Notes under the pieces: generated by a model | Told to the model about the DNA's origin: nothing | What the model saw: only the letters and a program-made list of their open reading frames with translations | Database searches by the model: none | Shown: positions 1 through 7,769 of the stretch, one piece after another | Numbering within the stretch: position 1 is the stretch's first letter | How the letters are laid out: every line of letters begins with the position of its first letter | Assembly (NCBI GenBank): GCA_934317845.1 | Contig: CAKRES010000001.1 | Location: 124,001-188,000 of the forward strand | DNA length: 64,000 nt | Direction: 5' to 3' | From: an uncultured Lachnospiraceae bacterium | GTDB taxonomy: Bacteria; Bacillota; Clostridia; Lachnospirales; Lachnospiraceae | Made by a program: the position numbers and the translations under genes

Positions 1-130
1 ATTGCGGTTTGCCATTGGGCATGACAAGCACCTGATCAAGAGAAAATTGCTCATAGGCACTCTCCGCCAGAAGCAGATGTCCATAATGAATGGGATTAAA
101 AGTTCCTCCCATAATACCAATTTTACTCAT
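1..130 (-). CDS. nadD: Nicotinate-nucleotide adenylyltransferase, N-terminal part
   Basis: Partial gene: only the first 43 codons lie in the window and the rest continues past position 1. The translation carries the nucleotidyltransferase signature [11 protein letters not shown] at residues 8-18, typical of NadD, which adenylylates nicotinate mononucleotide to deamido-NAD in the cytosol. It is the last visible member of the obg-yhbY-nadD cluster, an order common in Firmicutes, and starts 14 bases after the yhbY stop, so it is probably co-transcribed. The family includes CoaD and other HIGH-type nucleotidyltransferases, but the motif and neighbours favour NadD. Confidence 0.9.
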   Translation of the reverse strand, partial: MSKIGIMGGTFNPIHYGHLLLAESAYEQFSLDQVLVMPNGKPQ

Positions 131-144
131 AGTATCACCATTTC

Positions 145-447
145 CTATTTGGGTAATTCAAATTTACGTTTTGCCTGATCCTTATTAGGTTTATATAAGA
201 TGATCTTTTTGCCGATCACACGGACTACCGTCGCGTGGGTACGCTCAGCAACGCATTCTGCAATGGCGCGTGGATCATCCAGACAGTTTTTTAATACACC
301 GATCTTGATCAACTCACGTTTATCCAATGCACCGGCAATGCCTTCGATCATTTCCGGAGAAAGGGATGCTTTTCCCACATGGAAAATGGGGGTTAATGTA
401 GAAGCCTGCCCGGACAGGTAAGCACGTTGTTTACTCGTTAAATTCAT
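145..447 (-). CDS. yhbY: YhbY-type CRM-domain RNA-binding protein
   Basis: A 100-residue protein consisting of a single CRM (YhbY-like) domain. It begins [13 protein letters not shown] and contains the basic-hydrophobic pattern of the family, with [14 protein letters not shown] in the middle and a Lys-rich C-terminus. Family members associate with pre-50S ribosomal subunits, so a role in ribosome assembly is likely. An AGAAGG ribosome binding site lies 8 bases before the ATG. It sits between obg, another 50S assembly factor, and nadD with short spacers, consistent with one transcript. Confidence 0.92.
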   Translation of the reverse strand: MNLTSKQRAYLSGQASTLTPIFHVGKASLSPEMIEGIAGALDKRELIKIGVLKNCLDDPRAIAECVAERTHATVVRVIGKKIILYKPNKDQAKRKFELPK

Positions 448-464
448 TTGTTGTACCTTCTTTC

Positions 465-1748
465 TTACGATGGATAATAATCAAATTCCAGATCATAAAG
501 GCGCACGGTATCGCCCTCTTCAATGCCAAGATCGGTCAGGCGGTCAATGATTCCATTTTCCCGCATAAACTTCTGGAAAAATTCAAAACCACGCTCGGAC
601 TCTAAGTTGGTGTATCCAAGCATACGCTCGACACGCTCCCCTGTCACTTCAAATTCATGCTCTCCGACACGTTCCACATTGACCGGAGTATCCAGTGGAT
701 TGGAGAAGTCAGGAAAATATTCCTGTTCAAAAACAACTTTTTCTTCCGGACATGTCTGCAACAAAGCGTGGATATGCCACATCAGTTCTTTTATGCCCTG
801 ACCGCTTACTGCAGAGATTGGATATACTTTTACGTCCTCTGTTTCAAAAGCCTCTCTTATCGCAGCGATGGATTCTTCTACATCATAGCAGGCATCGATC
901 TTATTCGCCACGATCACCTGAGGGCGCTTTAAGATCTCAGGATTATATTTTTCAATTTCCGCATTGATCGCCTTAATATCTGCTACAGGATCTCTGCCCT
1001 CACTTCCGGCAGCATCTACTACATGAACGATCACCTTTGTCCGTTCGATATGGCGTAAAAATTCAAAGCCTAAGCCAATTCCTTCGGAGGCTCCTTCAAT
1101 AATACCCGGAATATCAGCCATGACAAAACCCTGTCCATTCGAGAGATCGACGACTCCGAGATTTGGATTTAATGTCGTAAAATGGTAATTGGCGATCTTT
1201 GGCTGCGCGTTCGTCACGCGGCTTAACAGTGTGGATTTCCCTACATTTGGAAAGCCGACCAGTCCGACATCTGCGATCACTTTAAGCTCTAACGTCACCC
1301 AAAGCTCCTGGGCATCTTGTCCCGGCTGGGCATATTTTGGTGCCTGCATGATCGACGTTGCGTAGTGCATATTACCTTTTCCACCACGGCCGCCTTTAAG
1401 CAGGTGTACTTCCTCTTTGGTATCTGCCATATCATAAATCACTTTGCCTGTTTCAAAATCCTTGATGACAGTACCGGCAGGAACTTTTAAAATTATATCC
1501 GTTCCGTTCTTCCCGTGGCAGCGTCGTTTTCCGCCTTCTTCTCCATTTCCGGCACAATATTTCTGTTTATGCCGATAATCGTTTAGCGTATTTTGTCCCT
1601 CGTCTACGACAAAGATGACATCTCCTCCATTTCCACCGTCACCGCCATCCGGACCGCCATCCGGTACGTAAAGCTCACGGCGGAAACTGACATGACCATC
1701 CCCGCCTTTGCCGGAACGAATATAGATTTTGGCTCGATCTGCAAACAT
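465..1748 (-). CDS. obg: GTPase Obg/CgtA
   Basis: A 427-residue Obg GTPase. The glycine-rich Obg fold occupies roughly residues 1-158 (many GG repeats, for example GGPDGGDGGNGGD). The G domain follows, with the P-loop GFPNVGKST at 165-173, DIPG and NKID, and a C-terminal OCT domain comes last. It acts in late 50S assembly and the stringent response. An upstream in-frame ATG exists at 1853, but the ATG at 1748 is preceded by GGTGGG at good spacing and gives the conserved MFADRAKIYI start. It follows rpmA after a strong terminator, so it is probably expressed separately or by read-through. Confidence 0.96.
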   Translation of the reverse strand: MFADRAKIYIRSGKGGDGHVSFRRELYVPDGGPDGGDGGNGGDVIFVVDEGQNTLNDYRHKQKYCAGNGEEGGKRRCHGKNGTDIILKVPAGTVIKDFETGKVIYDMADTKEEVHLLKGGRGGKGNMHYATSIMQAPKYAQPGQDAQELWVTLELKVIADVGLVGFPNVGKSTLLSRVTNAQPKIANYHFTTLNPNLGVVDLSNGQGFVMADIPGIIEGASEGIGLGFEFLRHIERTKVIVHVVDAAGSEGRDPVADIKAINAEIEKYNPEILKRPQVIVANKIDACYDVEESIAAIREAFETEDVKVYPISAVSGQGIKELMWHIHALLQTCPEEKVVFEQEYFPDFSNPLDTPVNVERVGEHEFEVTGERVERMLGYTNLESERGFEFFQKFMRENGIIDRLTDLGIEEGDTVRLYDLEFDYYPS

Positions 1749-1815
1749 GTCTAACCCACCTTTCCTGTTTTCTATCTGCGTTTGTTTTCGTTTTCCATTA
1801 GTATGTCTTACATAA

Positions 1816-1850
1816 CGAAAAAAATGAGGTTGTGCAAATGACAACCTCAT
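1816..1850 (-). terminator. Intrinsic terminator after rpmA
   Basis: Perfect 10-bp stem (arms 1824-1833 and 1841-1850, ATGAGGTTGT with ACAACCTCAT) with a 7-base loop, followed on the minus strand by a run of seven T. It lies 17 bases beyond the rpmA stop and ends the rplU-prp-rpmA operon. Confidence 0.92.
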
Positions 1851-1866
1851 CAATCCGCAATATCAA

Positions 1867-2154
1867 TTATTTGCTCTCAACTGGATAAATAGAAACCTGC
1901 TTCTTATCTCTACCCTTTCTCTCGAAACGAACAACGCCGTCTACTAATGCAAATAATGTATCATCGCCACCGATACCTACATTAACGCCTGGATGAATCT
2001 TTGTTCCACGCTGTCTGTATAAAATGTTACCGGCTTTTACAAACTGTCCATCTGCTCTCTTAGCACCTAATCTCTTAGCCTCGGAATCTCTACCGTTCTT
2101 TGTAGAACCCATTCCTTTCTTATGTGCGAAAAGCTGAAGATCTAACTGCATCAT
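1867..2154 (-). CDS. rpmA: 50S ribosomal protein L27 with Prp-cleaved N-terminus
   Basis: A 95-residue bL27. The N-terminus reads [16 protein letters not shown]. Firmicute L27 is made with an N-terminal extension ending in LQLFA, removed by the protease Prp to expose the HKKG start needed at the peptidyl transferase centre. The motif is intact here and the prp gene lies directly upstream, overlapping by 4 bases (ATGA). An AAGGAGG ribosome binding site sits 10 bases before the first of two adjacent ATG codons. The rest matches L27 ([15 protein letters not shown]). Confidence 0.97.
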   Translation of the reverse strand: MMQLDLQLFAHKKGMGSTKNGRDSEAKRLGAKRADGQFVKAGNILYRQRGTKIHPGVNVGIGGDDTLFALVDGVVRFERKGRDKKQVSIYPVESK

Positions 2155-2492
2155 ATCACTTGCACCTCCTTTAAGGTAATCTTCAAATATTCACTCCCAT
2201 ATTGTTCGTGAACCTTTACAAGGCCAAAATATAAGCTGTCCATCAAAAGTCTGGCATCGTGATTTGGCTCTTTTGCCACAAAAGAAAAATCATAACGGTT
2301 TTTCTTTTTGTCCGTATCAAGATGATACGGTTCCTTTGCCAGCTCCTCGATACAATTCACCGTGTTGATAAACAACATGGAAACTGCGGAACACACAATA
2401 TCTTTGCCTCTGTCTGCATAATCAGCATGTCCTTCCATCACACATCGCTTGATGACATGATCGGAAGTCTCATAAAATGTTACTCGTATCAT
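2151..2492 (-). CDS. prp: Ribosomal-processing cysteine protease Prp
   Basis: A 113-residue YsxB/Prp protein. Conserved features are the catalytic His in [11 protein letters not shown] and the catalytic Cys in DIVCSAVS. It cleaves the N-terminal extension of L27 during 50S assembly. It lies between rplU and rpmA, the hallmark position of the gene. It begins 5 bases after the rplU stop with no strong SD visible, suggesting translational coupling, and its stop overlaps the rpmA start. Confidence 0.94.
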   Translation of the reverse strand: MIRVTFYETSDHVIKRCVMEGHADYADRGKDIVCSAVSMLFINTVNCIEELAKEPYHLDTDKKKNRYDFSFVAKEPNHDARLLMDSLYFGLVKVHEQYGSEYLKITLKEVQVI

Positions 2493-2497
2493 AATTA

Positions 2498-2806
2498 TTA
2501 AGCATTGATCTTGTCAATCTTAACCTTGGTATACGCCTGTCTGTGACCATTTTTCTTGTGATAGCCAAGTTTTCTCTTGTATTTGTAAACAACGACTTTC
2601 TTGTCCTTGCCTTCTTCTACAACAGAAGCCTCTACGCTAGCACCGGAAACGGTAGGATTACCAACCTTAACGTCCTTATCGCTTACAACAAGAACCTGGT
2701 CAAATGTAACAGTCTGTCCAGCCTCTACACCAAGCTTCTCTACCTTGATGACATCGCCTTCGGATACCTTATACTGTTTACCACCTGTTGCTATAATTGC
2801 GTACAT
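2498..2806 (-). CDS. rplU: 50S ribosomal protein L21
   Basis: A 102-residue bL21, starting [18 protein letters not shown] and ending in the basic RNA-binding tail with [15 protein letters not shown]. First gene of the rplU-prp-rpmA operon. An AGGAGG ribosome binding site precedes the ATG. The 74-base leader upstream is structured and resembles the L21 autoregulatory leader, so expression is probably tuned by free ribosomal protein. Confidence 0.97.
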   Translation of the reverse strand: MYAIIATGGKQYKVSEGDVIKVEKLGVEAGQTVTFDQVLVVSDKDVKVGNPTVSGASVEASVVEEGKDKKVVVYKYKRKLGYHKKNGHRQAYTKVKIDKINA

Positions 2807-2880
2807 ATGGCACCTCCTAATAAATTACTCGCCAGCTTTGGCGGCGTTTTGACGCACTTATGCCTCGCTGTGCGGCACAC
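2807..2880 (-). promoter_or_regulatory. Structured 5' leader of rplU (L21 leader type)
   Basis: Between the predicted start site near 2880 and the rplU SD, the minus strand can form at least two hairpins: TGTG-CCG-CACA, and CGCCA-AAGC-TGGCG just before the SD. The order of elements resembles the L21 leader described in low-GC Gram-positives. Assignment is from memory of that motif; a covariance search against the L21_leader model would decide. Confidence 0.7.
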
Positions 2881-2886
2881 TAGATA

Positions 2887-2915
2887 ATAATACCAAGTGA
2901 ATACCGGAATGTCAA
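2887..2915 (-). promoter_or_regulatory. Sigma-A promoter of rplU-prp-rpmA
   Basis: Minus-strand -35 TTGACA (2910-2915), 17-bp spacer, -10 TATTAT (2887-2892). A near-consensus promoter, as expected for a ribosomal protein operon. Confidence 0.88.
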
Positions 2916-2959
2916 GGAATTTCGCAAAAAAATTCCATTTTATTCTTCCTTTTTTCCGA

Positions 2960-2995
2960 AAGAAAAGGATGTAAAAAATTTTTTTACACCCTTTT
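2960..2995 (-). terminator. Terminator after spoIVA
   Basis: GG(T)GTAAAAAA/TTTTTTACA(T)CC stem at 2967-2990 followed on the minus strand by TTTTCTTTC, about 40 bases after the spoIVA stop. The stem is AT-rich and may also work in the other direction. Confidence 0.75.
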
Positions 2996-3029
2996 TGACA
3001 TTTTGTTTACATAATATTATTACTGGTAA

Positions 3030-4502
3030 CTAAATAATGATACAAACCATTCCGCCGTTACTGTCATTGATGATCTTTTCCATTGTCTCCTGTAATTTCA
3101 TCTGACTTTCTTCGTTCATCTTAGAGGCCTTGCTGTTTAATCCATCCTCCACAAGCTGTTTGATGCTTTTTCCGAAAATGTTGACATCCCAGATCTTATT
3201 CGGGTCGATCGCACACTCTGCTTTCATGCTGTCGATCAGCTCCTGCGCCTGCGTTTCCGTTCCGATCACAGGAGCGATCTCCGTGGTGATATTTGCCTTG
3301 ATCATATGAATGGAAGGAGCTTCTGCTTTGATCTTGATGCCGTACTTGTTGCCATGCTTGATCAGCTCCGGTGGAGCTACCTTGATATTTTCCTGTTCCG
3401 GTGTTACAACACCATAGCCTTTCTGATTGACCATATCCATGGCATTTCCGACGCTGTCATATTCTTTCCGCTTGGCTGCCAGTTCCTTTAATACTTGCAT
3501 AAAATGATATTCATTTGCAATCGGCAGATCGATCAACTGACTGATCATTTCATAATAGTATTTATCATCAAAACTCATGGACAAGATGACGCGTCCATTG
3601 GAAAGGTCGATCTGATCAATACGGATGGCAGCGATCGCCTCTTTGTTTGGAAAATTCATTTCATAAAGATCCTTCATCACGGATACCTGGCCTAAGATCT
3701 CTTTTCCGGCAGCAATGACATTTTCCTTTACCCAGTGTCCGTATTCCAAGGTTTCCACCCATTTGGGCATCTGAAACTCGATCGTGTCGATCGGAAATTC
3801 CAATACAACTGCTTTTAAAATAGCTGTGATGTCATCCCGGCTTAACTGTTCTGCATTGACCGGAAGTACAGTAATACCATACTGTTCCTGCATACTTTTC
3901 GCCAGTGCGCGCACCTCTGCATTATTTGGTGCTACGGTATTTAACAGTACAACAAATGGTTTTTTAAGCAGTTTTAATTCTGTGATCGTTTTTTCCTCCG
4001 GGGCCAGGTAAGCTTCACGGGGGAGTTCCCCAAAACTGCCATCGCAGGTCACCACGACACCAATCGTAGAATGGTCATGAATGACTTTGCGTGTTCCAAT
4101 CTCAGCCGCTTTTGTAAATGGGATCTCTTCTTTGAACCACGGAGTATGTACCAGCCGCTCCTGATCCGCTTCCATATGACCGGAAGCCCCATTTACCATA
4201 TAGCCAACGCAGTCGATCATCCGGACATTCATCGTGAGATCATCCGAAAGGACAATCTTTGCAGCTTCCTTTGGAATAAATTTTGGTTCTGTTGTCATGA
4301 TCGTTTTTCCTGCCGAGCTTTGCGGAAGTTCGTCCCTTGCCTGTTCTAAATCTTTGGCATCCATAATGTTCGGAAGTACCAAAAGATCCATAAAACGCTT
4401 GATAAAGGTGGATTTTCCGGTTCTGACAGGTCCCACCACGCCGATATAGATCTCTCCATTTGTTCTTGCATTGATATCTTTGTAGACATTAAACTGCTCC
4501 AT
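3030..4502 (-). CDS. spoIVA: Stage IV sporulation protein A (coat morphogenetic ATPase)
   Basis: A 490-residue SpoIVA. The N-terminal ATPase domain has the Walker A motif GPVRTGKST at residues 24-32, which drives ATP-dependent polymerisation on the forespore outer membrane to form the coat basement layer. The C-terminus, ending in a short hydrophobic/cysteine segment, anchors it through SpoVM in characterised species. An AAAGGAGGA ribosome binding site precedes the ATG. The gene is monocistronic, with a sigma-E type promoter upstream and a terminator downstream. This is the strongest sign that the organism forms endospores. Confidence 0.97.
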   Translation of the reverse strand: MEQFNVYKDINARTNGEIYIGVVGPVRTGKSTFIKRFMDLLVLPNIMDAKDLEQARDELPQSSAGKTIMTTEPKFIPKEAAKIVLSDDLTMNVRMIDCVGYMVNGASGHMEADQERLVHTPWFKEEIPFTKAAEIGTRKVIHDHSTIGVVVTCDGSFGELPREAYLAPEEKTITELKLLKKPFVVLLNTVAPNNAEVRALAKSMQEQYGITVLPVNAEQLSRDDITAILKAVVLEFPIDTIEFQMPKWVETLEYGHWVKENVIAAGKEILGQVSVMKDLYEMNFPNKEAIAAIRIDQIDLSNGRVILSMSFDDKYYYEMISQLIDLPIANEYHFMQVLKELAAKRKEYDSVGNAMDMVNQKGYGVVTPEQENIKVAPPELIKHGNKYGIKIKAEAPSIHMIKANITTEIAPVIGTETQAQELIDSMKAECAIDPNKIWDVNIFGKSIKQLVEDGLNSKASKMNEESQMKLQETMEKIINDSNGGMVCIII

Positions 4503-4525
4503 AGTAAAAATCCTCCTTTAAGCAA

Positions 4526-4560
4526 ATGAAACAATCAGCACATAGCCTTATCTGTTTCAT
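4526..4560 (-). repeat. Inverted repeat in the spoIVA 5' region
   Basis: Perfect 8-bp arms ATGAAACA (4526-4533) and TGTTTCAT (4553-4560) separated by 19 bases. One arm abuts the -10 of the predicted spoIVA promoter and the rest falls in the 5' untranslated region. No T-run follows, so it is not a terminator; it may be an operator or leader hairpin. Confidence 0.45.
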
Positions 4561-4587
4561 AGTATGCCAAGGAGGATCTTAATATGT
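4559..4587 (-). promoter_or_regulatory. Sigma-E type sporulation promoter of spoIVA
   Basis: Minus strand shows -35-like ACATATT (4581-4587), a 14-bp spacer and CATACTAT (4559-4566). This fits the mother-cell sigma-E consensus (ATATT, 13-15 bp, CATACA-T), and spoIVA is sigma-E controlled in characterised spore formers. Confidence 0.8.
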
Positions 4588-4598
4588 CTGTATTTCGT

Positions 4599-6029
4599 TT
4601 AACTGTTCATGCGCCAGCCAACCTGATATTTGTTCTTGCACATGCCATTTTGAATCTTGCCCCATCCGAGTCCAAATCCATCACAGCATACTAATACATA
4701 GCCGTTTGGCCCATCAAGTGCGATCGTTTCTCCTTTTAAAAATCGAACGATACGCTCATCGTATGCCGGAAGGGAAATGCCGTACTCACAGTTTGCTTCC
4801 GTTAAGGAAACGGCATATGGCTGGCTCGGTTCAAAGCGTTTCTTTTTATTTTCACCGAGGTATACGCCGGAGCGCAGGATGCGAAGTCCTCTCACATCTG
4901 CCATATCGTCTGGTGGATAATAAAGACGTCCATCATGTTCCTCCAGACGGGACACATCAAGCGTGGTTCCAGCTTTTTCAAAGAACTCCTGTGCTTCTTT
5001 TGTAAGCTTTGCCCCTTTATATGGATAGCTTCCATAGTTTGGAAGCAGATCATTCCACCATTCAGTCGAACAACCAGTTTGTTTACACTCCTCCAAATAG
5101 GGAGTCATTTCTTCCTCGGTCTTTTTACGCAGCAGTGCAAGAAAATGCCCCTCTCCCTGAATCCGGTGCGGCCATAACCGGCGGCAGTAATCCATATGGG
5201 GAACAGGTTTGCTTGCCCATTCATTATGTCCAATATCAAATCCATCAAACATCGGAAGGGGAATCAGCTCCATATACGGACATTCCTCCAAAAGATGAAC
5301 GATCGCTTCCTCGTCCTCTTCCGGAGAAAAAGTGCAGGTAGAATAAAGCATGGTTCCGCCCTGCTTTAATAATTTGGCTCCAACTACAGTGATCCGCCGT
5401 TGGATCTCCGCATAAAACATGGTACCAACCTGCTCCCAGTTATGCATGATGGAAGGTTCTTTCCGGAACATTCCCTCTCCGGAGCATGGAGCATCAATTA
5501 AAATCTTATCAAAATAGCCACAGCATTTGGAAAGCAGTTTCTCCGGTGGCTCACTTAATACCACAGAATTGGTGATACCAAACAACTCTATGTTCTTTAA
5601 AAGTGCACGCGCTCTGGACTGGCTCAGATCATTGGCATATAAGATTCCGGTACCGTTTAATTTGGCTCCAAGCTCTGTTGTTTTGCCTCCCGGTGCTGCA
5701 CACATATCCAGTACACGGTCTCCCTCCTCAATGGGAAGAAATGCTGCCGGACTCATGGCAGATGGTTCCTGCAGATAATAAAGTCCTGCATAGTAATAAG
5801 GATGTTTGGCAGGCTGCTCCTTGCTGTCGTAATAAAAGCCATTGGTTGTCCAGGGAACCGGACGCAGGGAAAATGGAGAAATCTTTAAGAAATCTTCTAC
5901 GGAAATCTTTTTCGTATTTACACGAAGCCCCTGATATTTTGGCATAGAAAAGCAGGAGAAGTAAGCCTCTGCCTCTTCTCCTAACTGTTCTTTGATTCTT
6001 TTTTCAAACTGTTCTGGTAAATTGTTCAT
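4599..6029 (-). CDS. RsmF/RsmB-family rRNA (cytosine-C5) methyltransferase
   Basis: A 476-residue NOL1/NOP2/Sun-family SAM-dependent methyltransferase. Motif I is MCAAPGGKTTELG, motif IV DAPCSGEGMFRKEP, and the second cysteine motif appears in YSTCTFSPEEDEEA; the two Cys are the release and catalytic residues. A C-terminal PUA-like extension of about 150 residues matches RsmF-like proteins of Firmicutes. It should methylate a cytosine in rRNA; which position cannot be read from sequence. It lies 12 bases after the alarmone synthetase gene, probably in one operon. Confidence 0.9.
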   Translation of the reverse strand: MNNLPEQFEKRIKEQLGEEAEAYFSCFSMPKYQGLRVNTKKISVEDFLKISPFSLRPVPWTTNGFYYDSKEQPAKHPYYYAGLYYLQEPSAMSPAAFLPIEEGDRVLDMCAAPGGKTTELGAKLNGTGILYANDLSQSRARALLKNIELFGITNSVVLSEPPEKLLSKCCGYFDKILIDAPCSGEGMFRKEPSIMHNWEQVGTMFYAEIQRRITVVGAKLLKQGGTMLYSTCTFSPEEDEEAIVHLLEECPYMELIPLPMFDGFDIGHNEWASKPVPHMDYCRRLWPHRIQGEGHFLALLRKKTEEEMTPYLEECKQTGCSTEWWNDLLPNYGSYPYKGAKLTKEAQEFFEKAGTTLDVSRLEEHDGRLYYPPDDMADVRGLRILRSGVYLGENKKKRFEPSQPYAVSLTEANCEYGISLPAYDERIVRFLKGETIALDGPNGYVLVCCDGFGLGWGKIQNGMCKNKYQVGWRMNS

Positions 6030-6041
6030 GTCTTTTTTATC

Positions 6042-6851
6042 CTAATTATAATTCATGCTTTGGGCGCGGTAACCCTGTGCGATCACATCAAGTTGTTTGC
6101 TAAAGTGTGTCAGTGCTTCCAGATCTTCCATACTGTAGACGCGGTAAAACTCATCCTGAATCTTCATAACCTCCCGTTTGTTGGCAACCTTATAAAGATT
6201 CTGGATATTATTTAAAATATCCGATACGATATTGTCCTTGATCTGGAATGAGTTTTGTGCATCCATGATCTCATCACGCACCGAGCTCATTTCTTCATCC
6301 AGTACAATGATCGCCTCCGATGCATTGGAAAGACGTTCTTTGATGTGCTCCGGCATATTCCCCTTGTACTTATACTGCAGGGAATGTTCGATCGTTGCCC
6401 AGAAATTCATGGCAAGCGTACGGATCTGGATCTCTGCCTTGATCTCTTTGGGACCGTTGATCGTATTCACTTCATAGTAGATGATAATGTGATAGCTGCG
6501 ATAGCCACTTTCTTTCATGTTGGTTATGTAGTCTTTCTCACTCTTGATCCGCATATCCTTGCGGTTTCTGATGATGGCAACTACCTTATCAATATCTTCC
6601 ACAAATTGACAGATGATCCGGATCCCGGCAATATCTTCAATGCGTTCTTCCAGATCGTCCAGGGAAATATTTTTTTTCTGCACCTTTTCTAAAATGCTCG
6701 TGATACTTTTTACCCGTCCTAATACCTGTTCTATTGGAGAATACCGGTCATAGTTACGATGCTCCTTCATGATATGGTTAAACTTCACGGTGAGCTCATC
6801 TACTGCTAAGTAATACGGGTCAAGAATCTCACGCCACATTTGTATTTCCAT
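6042..6851 (-). CDS. Small alarmone synthetase (GTP pyrophosphokinase family)
   Basis: A 269-residue RelA/SpoT-homology synthetase without the hydrolase, TGS or ACT domains, so a RelQ/RelP-type enzyme making (p)ppGpp from ATP and GTP/GDP. Signatures are IAGIRIICQF, SGYRSYHIIIYY and AEIQIRTLAMNFWATIEH. It is somewhat longer than typical RelQ (about 210 residues) because of a C-terminal helical extension. The ATG has a GAGG SD 7 bases upstream. The next gene is an rRNA methyltransferase. An inverted repeat sits about 58 bases upstream of the start. Confidence 0.88.
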   Translation of the reverse strand: MEIQMWREILDPYYLAVDELTVKFNHIMKEHRNYDRYSPIEQVLGRVKSITSILEKVQKKNISLDDLEERIEDIAGIRIICQFVEDIDKVVAIIRNRKDMRIKSEKDYITNMKESGYRSYHIIIYYEVNTINGPKEIKAEIQIRTLAMNFWATIEHSLQYKYKGNMPEHIKERLSNASEAIIVLDEEMSSVRDEIMDAQNSFQIKDNIVSDILNNIQNLYKVANKREVMKIQDEFYRVYSMEDLEALTHFSKQLDVIAQGYRAQSMNYN

Positions 6852-6908
6852 AACATCACCTCAATTCTTATGATTATCTATACCCACAAATAAACATGAA
6901 AACAAATC

Positions 6909-6929
6909 TTATCACTTACTTTGTGATAA
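6909..6929. repeat. Inverted repeat upstream of the alarmone synthetase gene
   Basis: Perfect arms TTATCAC (6909-6915) and GTGATAA (6923-6929) with a 7-base loop, inside the probable 5' untranslated region. There is no T-run, so it is more like an operator or leader hairpin than a terminator. Confidence 0.45.
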
Positions 6930-6979
6930 AATTAGTTCCTTCCCTTTTTCTATAAATTCCGAATCAAATCACTACATTA

Positions 6980-7008
6980 AGTATAACATAAAACTCTATA
7001 TTTGAAAA
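6980..7008 (-). promoter_or_regulatory. Possible promoter of the alarmone synthetase-methyltransferase pair
   Basis: Minus-strand TTTTCA (7003-7008), 17-bp spacer, TATACT (6980-6985). The -10 is good and the -35 weak. Confidence 0.45.
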
Positions 7009-7016
7009 GCATCAAA

Positions 7017-7715
7017 CTATCTTATTCCGTTCATAAAGTGAGAAAAAAACGGGTAAGGATTCAGGCTCATCTCCTGTCCGTTTTTTCCATGTACATAGAT
7101 ACCAAAGTGCAGATGTACCGGAAATTTTCCTTTGGTTCCCTCTTTTCCGTATCCGGTATCTCCCATGAACCCCAAAATTTCTCCTGCCTTTATCTGATCT
7201 CCGACATGTCTGCCTTCCTGATACCGATCGAGATGCGCATAGTAATAATAAATATCATGCTTGGAACGTACCCCGATCCGGTAGCCGCCTAGTGTGAGCC
7301 ACCCCATCTGTTCGATCGTGCCGTCCGTCATGGAAAGTATCGGAACAACACCAGACTTATTTTTGGTATACATGATGTCCAGTCCTTCATGAATCCGGCT
7401 GACATTTTTATTATAGTCCCCATTTTCCTTCCGGTCTGCGCCAAAGCTGTCTTCGTATGTGATCTCAGAGAAAAAGGAAGACGGAACCGGAGCACTTTTT
7501 AGCTCCCGTTCAATCGTTTTTACCAGTCTTCGATTACGCAAAAGATGGGATCGATATGGATTTGTGCGAAACTTCATAGCACGTTCCTGCTGCCTTGTTA
7601 CTGTATTTGCAGCAGCCTGTTCCTGCACTTTACCGGTTAAAAAAAGGATACTTAAAAGTATGAAAAAATACGCATAAAAAAAGAGTATGCGTTTCATTTT
7701 TTTGATCTGAAACAT
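7017..7715 (-). CDS. M23 family metallopeptidase (LytM domain), membrane-anchored
   Basis: A 232-residue protein with an N-terminal signal/anchor (hydrophobic residues about 9-27) and a C-terminal LytM/M23 domain. Zinc-ligand motifs are HEGLD (H-x3-D) and HLHFG (H-x-H), with the conserved YYYYAHLD loop between them. Such enzymes cut peptide cross-links of peptidoglycan, or act as receptors when ligands are lost; here the ligands look intact. The SD (AGGGGAGG) forms one arm of a strong hairpin, so translation may be controlled. No partner gene identifies a specific role. Confidence 0.87.
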   Translation of the reverse strand: MFQIKKMKRILFFYAYFFILLSILFLTGKVQEQAAANTVTRQQERAMKFRTNPYRSHLLRNRRLVKTIERELKSAPVPSSFFSEITYEDSFGADRKENGDYNKNVSRIHEGLDIMYTKNKSGVVPILSMTDGTIEQMGWLTLGGYRIGVRSKHDIYYYYAHLDRYQEGRHVGDQIKAGEILGFMGDTGYGKEGTKGKFPVHLHFGIYVHGKNGQEMSLNPYPFFSHFMNGIR

Positions 7716-7751
7716 AAAAAATCCTCCCCTATCACTTTATGCAGGGGAGGA
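7716..7751 (-). terminator. Terminator hairpin that also contains the SD of the M23 gene
   Basis: Perfect 8-bp stem CCTCCCCT/AGGGGAGG (7723-7730 and 7743-7750) with a 12-base loop, followed on the minus strand by A, six T and then the ATG of the M23 gene. The 3' arm is itself the only good SD. The element can therefore terminate transcription from the DHH gene and mask translation initiation. Confidence 0.85.
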
Positions 7752-7769
7752 AGAAAGTGTACAAAAAAA

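Noticed and set aside
2940..3029. AT-rich palindrome as a promoter of rplU
   Set aside because: A better promoter lies at 2887-2915; the palindrome with its T-run sits right after the spoIVA stop and is best explained as a terminator.
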